Below are positions 26,725-34,862 of a DNA stretch of 64,000 nt, in pieces (within the stretch, counting starts at the first letter, position 1; every line of letters begins with the position of its first letter). The translations under genes were made by a program, and so were the position numbers. Location of the stretch: contig CAVTPG010000005.1 of NCBI GenBank assembly GCA_963736595.1, positions 62,001-126,000 on the forward strand, in the 5' to 3' direction. The notes under the pieces are model-generated. The model did not search any database and was not told the origin of the DNA. It saw nothing but the letters and a program-made list of their open reading frames with translations. The DNA comes from Parapontixanthobacter sp963736595 (GTDB taxonomy: Bacteria > Pseudomonadota > Alphaproteobacteria > Sphingomonadales > Sphingomonadaceae).

Positions 26725-27945
26725 ATGGCCGAGAATTTGACCAGCACCAAAACCAAGACCGCCACGGATTTTGAATTGACGCCGCCCGATCCCGTGCCCG
26801 CGGTTGCGCCGGAAAAGGCAGCGGGCCTGGTGCCGGTGGACGAAGGGGTCAAATCCAAACTGCAAACCAAGGTCGATGCGTTTGTCGAGGATCTGGTGCA
26901 GGAAGACGCCAATTCACCGGAATTCGGCAAAAAGGTCGATCAGCTTACCAATATGGGCCGCAAGGAAATTGCGGCGGCCTCGCAAATGTCGAACCGCTTC
27001 CTCGACCGGCCTATCCGCGCGATGGACAAGGATACGGGCGTTGGCACCGACCTGGCTGAATTGCGGCGCACGGTCGAAGACCTCGACCCGTCGAAACGCG
27101 GCAAGCTGACGACCAAGAAGAAAATCCTCGGCATCATTCCCTTCGGCAATAAGCTTGATGATTATTTTCGTTCCTATCAAAGCGCGCAGGGACATATCCA
27201 GTCGGTTCTGGGACGCCTGGCCGATGGCAAGGACGAATTGCTGATGGACAATGCCGCCATCGATGTGGAGCGGCAAAAGCTGTGGGAAGCGATGGGCAAT
27301 CTGGAACAGATGATCCATATTTCCCGGTCGCTGGATGAAAAGCTGGAAGAGAAAGCCGATGAGCTGGACGCGAGCGATCCGGCCAAGGCCAAGGCCATTC
27401 GCGAAACCGCCCTGTTCTATGTGCGGCAGCGCACGCAGGATTTGCTGACGCAAATGGCGGTCAGCGTGCAGGGCTATCTCGCGCTGGACCTTGTGAAGAA
27501 AAACAATGTCGAGCTGGTCAAGGGCGTGGACCGCGCCAGCACCACGACCGTGGGCGCCTTGCGCACGGCGGTAACGGTCAGCGAAGCGATGACCAATCAG
27601 CGGATGGTTCTGGGGCAGATTACCGCGCTTAACGAGACAACCGCGAATATCATCGATTCGACCAGCACCATGCTGCGCGACCAGACGGGCAAAATCCACG
27701 AACAGGCTGCGTCCAGCACCATCCCGCTGGAAACGCTGCAACGCGCATTCCAGAATATCTACGATACGATGGATGAAGTCGATGAATTCAAATTGCGGGC
27801 GCTGTCCTCGATGAAGGAAACCGTCACCGTCCTGACCAGCGAAGTCGAGAAGTCGAAGGGCTATATTGCGCGGGCTGAAGGGCAATCGCGGGCGCAATCG
27901 CAAGTCGCATCGAGCGAGCCGTCGCTGCTGGAACTCGATAGCTGA
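26725..27945 (+). CDS. telA: TelA family toxic-anion resistance protein
   Basis: The 406-residue protein is soluble and largely helical, with the TelA core: LTNMGRKEIAAASQMSNRFLDRP, GTDLAELRRTVEDLDP, IIPFGNKLDDYFRSYQSAQ and VELVKGVDRASTTTVGALRTAVTV. TelA proteins are linked to tellurite and other stress resistance, with unclear mechanism. The start follows a promoter at 26629. Its stop codon touches the next gene's ATG, so it is translated together with the following membrane protein, as seen for telA and XpaC-like partners in other bacteria. Confidence 0.9.
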   Translation: MAENLTSTKTKTATDFELTPPDPVPAVAPEKAAGLVPVDEGVKSKLQTKVDAFVEDLVQEDANSPEFGKKVDQLTNMGRKEIAAASQMSNRFLDRPIRAMDKDTGVGTDLAELRRTVEDLDPSKRGKLTTKKKILGIIPFGNKLDDYFRSYQSAQGHIQSVLGRLADGKDELLMDNAAIDVERQKLWEAMGNLEQMIHISRSLDEKLEEKADELDASDPAKAKAIRETALFYVRQRTQDLLTQMAVSVQGYLALDLVKKNNVELVKGVDRASTTTVGALRTAVTVSEAMTNQRMVLGQITALNETTANIIDSTSTMLRDQTGKIHEQAASSTIPLETLQRAFQNIYDTMDEVDEFKLRALSSMKETVTVLTSEVEKSKGYIARAEGQSRAQSQVASSEPSLLELDS

Positions 27946-28713
27946 TGGGTGATCTGACGACCAATAGCGACCGCATCATCGAGGAAGGCCGCCGCGTGCG
28001 CGACGACAATCGCGAAGGCGGGCGGCACCGCATGGCCGGCTCCATCGGCAAAGGCTCGGCGAACCTGAAAAAGGGCCATTTCATGCGGAAGATGATCCGC
28101 GTGCTGATGGCCGTGGGCGCAGTGCTGGTCGCGGCGATGGTCGGCGGAATGGTTATCGGCGGACTGGGCTTTGCCGGGATCATGGCGACGATGCTGGCGC
28201 TGGTTGCCGCAGTCGTGGCGTTCAGCGTGTTTCCCCGTATGAAAGTGCCGAAACGCGCCGATCTGAACAAAGGCGATGTGCGGCAGATGGTCGGCAAGAA
28301 CCGAATTGTGGCTGGAACATCAGCGCGCGGCCCTGCCCCCGCCCGCCGCCGCGGTGCTGGACGATATGGGCGTGCAGCTCGATACGCTCGGAGCGCAATT
28401 ACAAGCGGTCGATCCGAACCATCCTGCCGCGCGCGATATTCGCAAGCTGGTGGGTGATGTCCTGCCTGAAACGGTCGAGAGCTACCGCCGCATACCGGCG
28501 AATATGCGGCGCGATAACAGCGCCGGATCAACCCCGGACGAGCAAGTCACGCACAGCCTGACCAACATTGCCAAGGAACTGGATAGCATCAACCGTCAAC
28601 TCTCGACCGGAGCGATGGACGATCTTGCGATCAAGCACCGCTATATCGATTACAAATATGGCACGGGTGACGATGCCCAACTGGCCGACCACAACTGGCC
28701 GATCACAAGCTGA
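27945..28713 (+). pseudogene. XpaC-position membrane protein, interrupted by one frameshift
   Basis: The N-terminal half (27945-28300) encodes basic residues and two membrane helices (VLMAVGAVLVAAMVGGMVIG and following). The C-terminal half (to 28713) reads in the next frame: TELWLEHQRAALPPPAAAVL and further helical residues. Deleting one A in the AAGAA at 28297-28300 joins them as VGKTELWLEH. The one-base change is either an error or a recent inactivation. The C-terminal part has helical character like XpaC proteins that accompany TelA; this assignment is by position and topology. Function unknown. Confidence 0.65.
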
Positions 28714-28750
28714 CGGGCCACACCAAGGCCGATCAAAAGGAGCCAGGCTG

Positions 28751-29047
28751 ATGCGCGTTGCGATACCCCATAATCTCGACAAGGATGAAGTGCGCGGGCG
28801 ACTGAAAGAACGCAGCGGCGAGATCGCCGATTACATTCCGGGCGGGATGGCCAAAGTGACCAGCAGCTGGCGCAGCGAAGATGAAATGGCGCTGTCGGTG
28901 GCGGCGATGGGGCAGGCAATCGACGGGCGTGTGCTGGTCGAAGACAATCAGCTGGTGTTCGAAGTGGAAATGCCCCCGGCGCTGTCGTTTATCGAGCCGA
29001 TCGTAGCTGGTGCCATTCGCGATAAAGGTCAGAAGCTGCTGAAATAG
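28751..29047 (+). CDS. Polyhydroxyalkanoic acid system family protein (PHA granule-region domain)
   Basis: The 98-residue protein begins MRVAIPHNLDKDEVRGRL and contains MAKVTSSWRSEDEMALSVAAMG and LPPALSFIEPIV-like C-terminal residues (PPALSFIEPIVAGAI), fitting the PHA_gran_rgn (TIGR02610) group of small proteins found near polyhydroxyalkanoate genes. The role is unknown. A GGAG ribosome binding site lies eight bases before ATG 28751. No PHA synthase is in the window; the gene follows the telA pair by 37 bases. Confidence 0.75.
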   Translation: MRVAIPHNLDKDEVRGRLKERSGEIADYIPGGMAKVTSSWRSEDEMALSVAAMGQAIDGRVLVEDNQLVFEVEMPPALSFIEPIVAGAIRDKGQKLLK

Positions 29048-29049
29048 CG

Positions 29050-29508
29050 TCAGATGTCGCGGTCGAGTTCCAGATAGGTCTTCGGGATACTCAGCGCGTT
29101 GGCGGATTCCTTGATTTCGCGCAGAAAGATCAGCAGCGCGCCCATTAACAGCGCAATCGCGACCAGAAAGATCGTGCCGATGGCGGTTTCCAGATCGATT
29201 TCGGTCAGCGAATCGGCAAACACGGCGGCGACGGTCAGACCGATGGCCAGCCCGCTCAGCACGAGCAGCTGAAACGCACGCCCGATCAGCTTGATGCGTG
29301 TGTCGCAAGAGCGGATTTCGCGCACGACATTGTCGTGATCTGCGCCAGTTGTATCGGCATGAATTGCCTGCATCGCACGCCAGCGATCCACCACCCTTCC
29401 TAATCTTGCGGAAAGGATGTTCATGATAGAGCCTATGGCCACCAGAACGAAGACGGGTGCAAGGGCGAGCTGGATGGTCTGTGCGATCATGGAATGCGGG
29501 TCTGCCAA
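29050..29508 (-). CDS. DUF2721 membrane protein
   Basis: The 152-residue protein has three hydrophobic segments with the DUF2721 pattern: ALAPVFVLVAIGSIMNILSAR at the start, VVDRWRAM, then LIGRAFQLLVLSGLAIGLTVAAV and a last helix. The function is unknown. It is divergent from the heme oxygenase gene; the 184-base gap between them holds promoter elements. Confidence 0.85.
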   Translation of the reverse strand: MADPHSMIAQTIQLALAPVFVLVAIGSIMNILSARLGRVVDRWRAMQAIHADTTGADHDNVVREIRSCDTRIKLIGRAFQLLVLSGLAIGLTVAAVFADSLTEIDLETAIGTIFLVAIALLMGALLIFLREIKESANALSIPKTYLELDRDI

Positions 29509-29511
29509 AAG

Positions 29512-29539
29512 TTTGATGCGTAAGTTAACTTACTATAAT
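29512..29539 (+). promoter_or_regulatory. Housekeeping-type promoter overlapping a palindrome, upstream of bphO
   Basis: TTTGAT and TATAAT are 16 bases apart. The perfect palindrome GTAAGTTAACTTAC (29520-29533) lies between them, a typical place for a repressor to bind. It could serve bphO-bphP, with a leader of about 150 bases. Confidence 0.4.
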
Positions 29540-29564
29540 TTAGGAATATTTCGCTTAAATTTTC

Positions 29565-29589
29565 GGAACCTCTGCCGTGAGAGGCCGTT
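29565..29589 (+). promoter_or_regulatory. EcfG general-stress promoter match upstream of bphO
   Basis: GGAAC is followed by exactly 16 bases and CGTT, the known consensus of the alphaproteobacterial general stress sigma factor EcfG. It points toward the heme oxygenase gene, whose start is about 100 bases downstream. The match is exact at all nine conserved bases. Confidence 0.6.
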
Positions 29590-29692
29590 AAATATCGAGC
29601 CGATTTTCGGGTCGCTTGAAACTATTTGCTATCGGTTGTGGGACAAGGGTCTGCCATCGCCGATATGATGTGTGCGTGGCGGGCGCAAGGGG

Positions 29693-30295
29693 ATGACGGG
29701 ATTGGACGATAATTTGAACGGCGAGCAGCGTCACAGTTTGCGCAAGTCTTTGCGCGAAGGCACCGCTGTATCGCATGATAATCTCGATGCGATGCTTGGT
29801 TCGCTCGATCTTACCAACCCGGTTGAATATGCACGGTTCCTGCGCGTGCAATTGGCTGCCCGCCGTCCGATCGAGGCATGGCTGGCACGGCAGGCGATTG
29901 CGGGTATTGCTGCGCCGCCAGCCCAAGCCAAATTGATTGAGCGCGATCTGATGATTATCGGCGCGTCTGCAGGCTCACCGTCGGATCGCACGATGCGGTT
30001 CACCCCATCGGCTGCAAGCGATAACGCCATGCTCGGTATTTTGTGGGTGTTGGCCGGGTCGGCGCTGGGCAATCGGATGATGCTGCGCCGCTTGCAACGC
30101 GCGATGCCGATGAGCCAGCAGCCGCATTATTTCCTGTCCGATAAATCCATGTCGCAATATTGGAACACGCTGCGCCCGCTGCTGGAACATCCCGCCGACG
30201 CGCAACAGTCTACCGAAGCCATTGCCGCCGCGCAAAGTGTGTTCGACCGGTTTTTAAGTATTGCGCAGAATGAGCTTATAAAGGTGGCGGCATGA
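29693..30295 (+). CDS. bphO: Heme oxygenase (BphO-type), biliverdin supplier for the phytochrome
   Basis: The 200-residue protein is a helical heme oxygenase-like fold: LREGTAVSHDNLDAMLGSL with the proximal His, a LARRPIEAW-like segment (AARRPIEAWLA), and LGILWVLAGSALGNRMM, which matches the distal glycine helix of HO enzymes. It would open heme to biliverdin IX. The ATGA overlap with the next gene, a bacteriophytochrome, supports coupling. ATG 29693 is used; TTG 29702 or GTG 29672 are possible. An EcfG-like promoter precedes it. Confidence 0.82.
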   Translation: MTGLDDNLNGEQRHSLRKSLREGTAVSHDNLDAMLGSLDLTNPVEYARFLRVQLAARRPIEAWLARQAIAGIAAPPAQAKLIERDLMIIGASAGSPSDRTMRFTPSAASDNAMLGILWVLAGSALGNRMMLRRLQRAMPMSQQPHYFLSDKSMSQYWNTLRPLLEHPADAQQSTEAIAAAQSVFDRFLSIAQNELIKVAA

Positions 30296-32869
30296 GCCTG
30301 GCCACTGCTGTCAGCAGCCTGACCGATTGCGATCGCGAGCCGATCCATCAGCTTGGCCGCGTGCAGTCGTTCGGCGCATTGGTCGCCGTAAACAGCGACT
30401 GGATCATCGCGCAGAACTCCACCAATTTCAGCGCTATCCTGACCGGCGACGACCAATCAGCCGACGATTTTGGCGAACTCACTGGCCGACAGCTCGACAC
30501 GATGTTTTCCGCTGAAGCGATTAAAACCCTGCGCCAAGCATCGCGGAGCTGTGTCGAGGAAAACCATGTAGAGCGGTGCTTCGGGCTGGCACTGGCCGAT
30601 ACTGGGAATCTCTTCGATTGCGCCGTGCATTGCTCCGGCCATTACACGGTCATCGAATTCGAGCCGCATAATGGCCACGATTTGCAAAACCAAATTGCTG
30701 CGCTTGGTCCGTTGTTGATGCGCTTGCCGACCGAAGAGTTCGATTTCCGCTTTATGCGTTATTGCTACGCAGGAAGTCCGACAAATGATCGGCTTCGACC
30801 GGGTGATGGTCTATAAATTTCACGAGGATGAAACCGGTGAAGTGATCGCCGAGGACCATGCCGACGGGATCGAGAGTTTTCACGGCCTGCGCTATCCCAA
30901 GACCGACATTCCGGCACAAGCGCGCGAATTGTACGTGCGCAATCGCTTTCGCATCATCGCCGATGTTTCGGATGAGGGCGCGGCGATCGTTCCGGGCGCA
31001 TCGCTGGAGGGCAAACCGCTCGATCTCAGCCTGTCGGTATTGCGCGCAGTGTCGCCGATCCATCGCGAATATCTTAAGAACATGGGCGTTCAGGCCTCGC
31101 TGTCGATCTCGATCGTGGTCAAAGGCAAATTGTGGGGCCTGATCGCGTGCCACAATTACGAGCCGGTCCGCTTGCCTTACTCGCAACGTACCGCAGCCGA
31201 GCTGATATCGGCGATCTTCTCGCTGAATATCGAGCGCACCGACAATGCCACGCGTGCGACGAATGAAGCCAACAGCCGCACCTTGCACGAACGGCTGATG
31301 CGCGGTTTCGCCGCTGGCTCCTCGGTCTCCGGTAATTTCGATACCATCGTGCCGATGCTGTCCGAAGTGATCAATTTCGACGGCGCCAGCGTGTGGATCG
31401 ACAAAGCTTACAAATCTTCGGGAACGGCTCCGAATGCTGCTGAATTCGAAGCGATCCTGCCGCTGCTCAATACGGCAGAAACCAGCACCGTCATCGTCAC
31501 ACAGGAACTGTCGAACCAGATCCCGGCTGCACGCGCCTTTGCCGACCGTGTGGCCGGCGCTATCATCATCCCGATTTCGCGCAATCCGCGCGATTACATC
31601 GTCCTGTGGCGGCGTGAACTCGTCCGCATGGTCCGATGGGCGGGCGATCCGACCAAGGCCAAATCCGTCAGCGAAGACGGGTCACGGATGTCTCCGCGCA
31701 AGAGTTTTGCCGCTTGGCAGGAAACGGTCAAAGGACGCAGCGCGCCGTGGACGGAGCAGGAAATCGGCGCGGCCAAGTCGATCCGCATCAGCCTGCTCGA
31801 AGTCATTTTACGCCTGACTGACGAGGCAGTGCAGGAACGCGCGCGCAGTCAGGAACAGCAGGAATTGCTGATCGCGGAGCTGAATCACCGCGTCCGCAAT
31901 ATCCTCAATCTGATCCGCAGTCTGGTCAGCCAGTCGCGCCATCAAGCCGAAACGATCGAGGAATTTTCCGAGCTTATTTCAGGCCGTATCAATGCGCTCT
32001 CCAATGCGCATGACAATATTACGCGGCAAAACTGGACCCCGGCGGCATTTCGCAGCTTGCTGGCATCCGAAGCCGAAGCTTATCTGGCCGGGAAAACCGA
32101 TCGCGTCGTGATGAACGGCCCGGCGGTGATGATTGCGCCCGAAGCCTTCACCGTACTGGCGCTGGTCATCCACGAGATGGTCACGAATGCCGCCAAATAC
32201 GGTTCGCTCTGCGATAGCGGTGGCTGTCTATTCGTCAATCTGACGATCCGCAAAAACGGCGATTTGCAAATCGACTGGCGCGAGGAAGGCGGCCCGCCCG
32301 TATCCGAACCCACGCGCCGGGGATTTGGCACGACCATCATCGAGAAATCGATCCCCTTCGAAATCGGCGGCGAAAGCGAAGTCGCCTATAAGGAATCAGG
32401 CGTCGAAGCGACGTTTGTCATTCCTGCCAAGCACATCATGGTGGCGGCTGAGGAAGGCGAGGAACGACTGCCCGAAGCGCCAGAGCCAAACCCCGCAGCG
32501 CCCGATGCTGCCAGAATACCCGGCAAAGTGCTGCTGGTCGAAGACAGTATGCTGATTGCGCTGGATGTGCAGGATTGCCTGGAGCAAGCGGGCGTGAAGG
32601 ACGTCGTTGTCGTCAGCACTGTGGCACAGGCGGAGCAGGTGCTATCCGAGCATTCCTTCGATCTTGCGATCCTCGACTTCAATCTGGGCGATATGACGAG
32701 CGAACCGGTCGCGCATATCTTGCGGGCGAAGGAAACGCCGTTCGTGCTGGCCACGGGTTATGGCGATCTGGATGAAAAACTGACCGAACTGGGCGCAAAG
32801 CAGCTTTTGACCAAGCCCTATGGCAAGCAGGAAGTGGATCAATTGATCGCCGACTGGAACAATTTTTAG
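30292..32869 (+). pseudogene. bphP: Bacteriophytochrome sensor kinase with HWE kinase and C-terminal receiver, one frameshift
   Basis: Reading order is PAS, GAF, PHY, HWE-type kinase, receiver. The biliverdin-binding Cys is residue 13 (CDREPIHQLGRVQSFG), the GAF motif is DIPAQAREL, the PHY tongue is PRKSFAAW, the kinase has ELNHRVRNILNLIRS and a separate ATPase part (EMVTNAAKYGS), and the receiver reads VLLVEDSMLIALDV to LTKPYG. The frame breaks near 30762: removing one T joins MRYATQEVRQMIGFDRV. If intact, it senses red/far-red light and signals through phosphotransfer. HWE kinases often control the general stress response. Confidence 0.85.
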
Positions 32870-32872
32870 CGC

Positions 32873-32889
32873 GGCTCGATAGTCGAGCC
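32873..32889. terminator. Short perfect hairpin between convergent bphP and manC
   Basis: GGCTCGA and TCGAGCC form a seven-base perfect stem with a three-base loop, exactly filling the gap between two convergent genes. The following T-run is weak on both strands, so terminator activity is uncertain. Confidence 0.45.
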
Positions 32890-33917
32890 TATTGATTGGC
32901 CGCGCCGGGTAGTTTCCCGACATTCTGCGCAGCTTCACGCGTAGTGATCAGCACTTCGCCCTGATCAACCACTACGATGAGGTCGCGCGCGCCGACGACC
33001 GAAACACGCGGGCCATCGCTATCCACCATGACATTGGCGCAATCCAGCAGATCGGCATTGCCGCGTGTGTGATTGCCCTGTTCGTCTGTTCCGCGCGCGT
33101 CTGCTAATGCGTCCCAATTGCCGATGTCGGACCAGCCCATATCCGCCGAGACGGTGGCGGCACGCTGCGTTTCCTCCATCACTGCGTAATCGACCGATTC
33201 CCCGGTGATCGCAGCGAAGGGCTGCTCCGCTGGATGGAAAATAGCGCCATCTTCGTGACCCTCGGCAACCGACTGTGCAATGAGGTGCGCCATATCGCTG
33301 CGATGCTGCGCCAATTCCTCCAGAAACTGTCCGGCACGAAAAGCAAAAATTCCGCCATTCCAGATATAGCCGCCTTCATCGAGAAACGCCTGCGCGCGCG
33401 CCGCATCGGGCTTTTCCACAAAGCGTTCGATCCGGTGACCCTCGCCCAGAGCCTCGCCCGTTTTGATATAGCCATAGCCCGTTTCGGGCCGCGTGGGGGC
33501 AATGCCGAACGCCACCAGCCAGCCTTGGCCCGCGAGTGTCATCGCTTGCTGCACACCTGCATGAAACGCGGCGACATCGGCGATGTGGTGGTCGGACGGA
33601 CAGACCAACATGATGTCATCGGGGTCCGTTCGGGCGGCGGCCAAAGCGATGGCAGGCGCAGTATTCCTGGCCGCAGGTTCGACGATCAACCGCGCATTCT
33701 CACCCGCTTGTTCCCGGATAAAGCCGGTATGTGCGGCCCCGCCAACAATGGTCGGCGCGGCAAACATGGCGGCATCGCTGGTCCGGTCGAGCGATTGCTG
33801 AAACAGGGTGCGGCTCCCCACCAGCGGCAGAAATGGCTTGGGCGCTGCAACCCTGCTGCGCGGCCACAGGCGCGTACCGCCGCCCCCGCACAGGATCACC
33901 GGATGAATGCGTGTCAT
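32889..33917 (-). CDS. manC: Mannose-1-phosphate guanylyltransferase
   Basis: The 342-residue protein has the nucleotidyltransferase start (HPVILCGGGGTRLWPRSR and KPFLPLVG), then LVCPSDHHIAD and GYIKTGEALG, typical of GDP-mannose pyrophosphorylases of the ManC/CpsB class. The C-terminal phosphomannose isomerase domain of bifunctional enzymes is absent. It makes GDP-mannose for surface polysaccharide or glycolipids and could feed the polysaccharide locus at the start of the window. The start is ATG 33917; it is convergent with bphP. Confidence 0.9.
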   Translation of the reverse strand: MTRIHPVILCGGGGTRLWPRSRVAAPKPFLPLVGSRTLFQQSLDRTSDAAMFAAPTIVGGAAHTGFIREQAGENARLIVEPAARNTAPAIALAAARTDPDDIMLVCPSDHHIADVAAFHAGVQQAMTLAGQGWLVAFGIAPTRPETGYGYIKTGEALGEGHRIERFVEKPDAARAQAFLDEGGYIWNGGIFAFRAGQFLEELAQHRSDMAHLIAQSVAEGHEDGAIFHPAEQPFAAITGESVDYAVMEETQRAATVSADMGWSDIGNWDALADARGTDEQGNHTRGNADLLDCANVMVDSDGPRVSVVGARDLIVVVDQGEVLITTREAAQNVGKLPGAANQ

Positions 33918-33983
33918 AACCCTCGCCACTTCCCTTAAGCCTTATCTTGCCGCGCCCTAGCGGATCGCAAAGCCGCTTGCCAC

Positions 33984-34778
33984 CTATCGTGCGTTGAAAG
34001 TCTGTTCCCAGCCAAAGCGTGCCGGGACCGGATCGCCATTGGCATTGCGCGCCGGATTGAAGCGGATGCGCTCGATCACCAGCGGGCAGAGCAAACGGTT
34101 CGTTTCGGGATCGGGTCCGGGCCGCAATACACTGCAATTGGAAGCGCGCCCATCCACGCCAACGGTGAAAGCGACGACGACACTTGTGCCAAAGCGTGCC
34201 GCGCGTCCGCCTTCGGGGATGGGGAAGTCGCGCGCGGCGCTGATCGCACCCGATCGCACCGAGGGCCGCGTGACCGCGATACCGCCCTGCCCGCTGCCGC
34301 CACGACCTGATCCGGTTCCCATGCCTTCGCCCGCAGCGCCAGTGCCATCGCCGCTGGCTTTCGCGCCGGAGCTGTTCTCGTTTCCGGTCGAGGACGCGCG
34401 TGGCAGCGGCTTATCCTCCCGCACGGCGATCTTTGGCTTGGGCGCAGTGACCGGCTTGGGTTTTGCTTGCCGGCCCGGTGCCCCTGCCGCGCCTTCATCG
34501 GGTGCGTTCTCAACTTGCCGTGGCGGCTCCGGCGGATCGGGAGTCGTGATCGTTACGGACAGCGTGGAGAGGACTTCACGCTCGACCTCGGCCATCATGT
34601 TCGGGGCAAAAAGGTGCGCCAGTCCATAGATAGCTCCGATATGGAGCAATCCGATTAGCGCCAATAGCCACGCTTTGGGCTTCTGCCGTTTCTGGCTGAA
34701 TTTCGCCCCTTTGCCGGTGGCCTGATCCCGCGAGTCCATAGGCTTTTGCGCCGGATCGTTCTGTCGTGTCTCGCTCAT
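33984..34778 (-). CDS. tonB: Energy transducer TonB
   Basis: The 264-residue protein has an N-terminal cytoplasmic basic stretch, one membrane helix (KAWLLALIGLLHIGAIYGLAH), a proline- and lysine-rich periplasmic spacer (PDPPEPPRQVE, KPKPVTAPKPKI), a glycine-rich linker and a TonB C-terminal domain (VVVAFTVGVDGRASNCSVLRPG, RIRFNPARNANGDPVP). It links proton motive force to outer-membrane receptors such as the two in this window. No exbB or exbD is nearby. It is divergent from the kinase gene. Confidence 0.88.
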   Translation of the reverse strand: MSETRQNDPAQKPMDSRDQATGKGAKFSQKRQKPKAWLLALIGLLHIGAIYGLAHLFAPNMMAEVEREVLSTLSVTITTPDPPEPPRQVENAPDEGAAGAPGRQAKPKPVTAPKPKIAVREDKPLPRASSTGNENSSGAKASGDGTGAAGEGMGTGSGRGGSGQGGIAVTRPSVRSGAISAARDFPIPEGGRAARFGTSVVVAFTVGVDGRASNCSVLRPGPDPETNRLLCPLVIERIRFNPARNANGDPVPARFGWEQTFNAR

Positions 34779-34862
34779 AGGTCCAAATCGGTTGCGACTG
34801 CGCGTGTGTTTGCGCGCCCCGTCATGCAATCCCGACGGCTTAACAGCAAGCGGGGATTGAAT

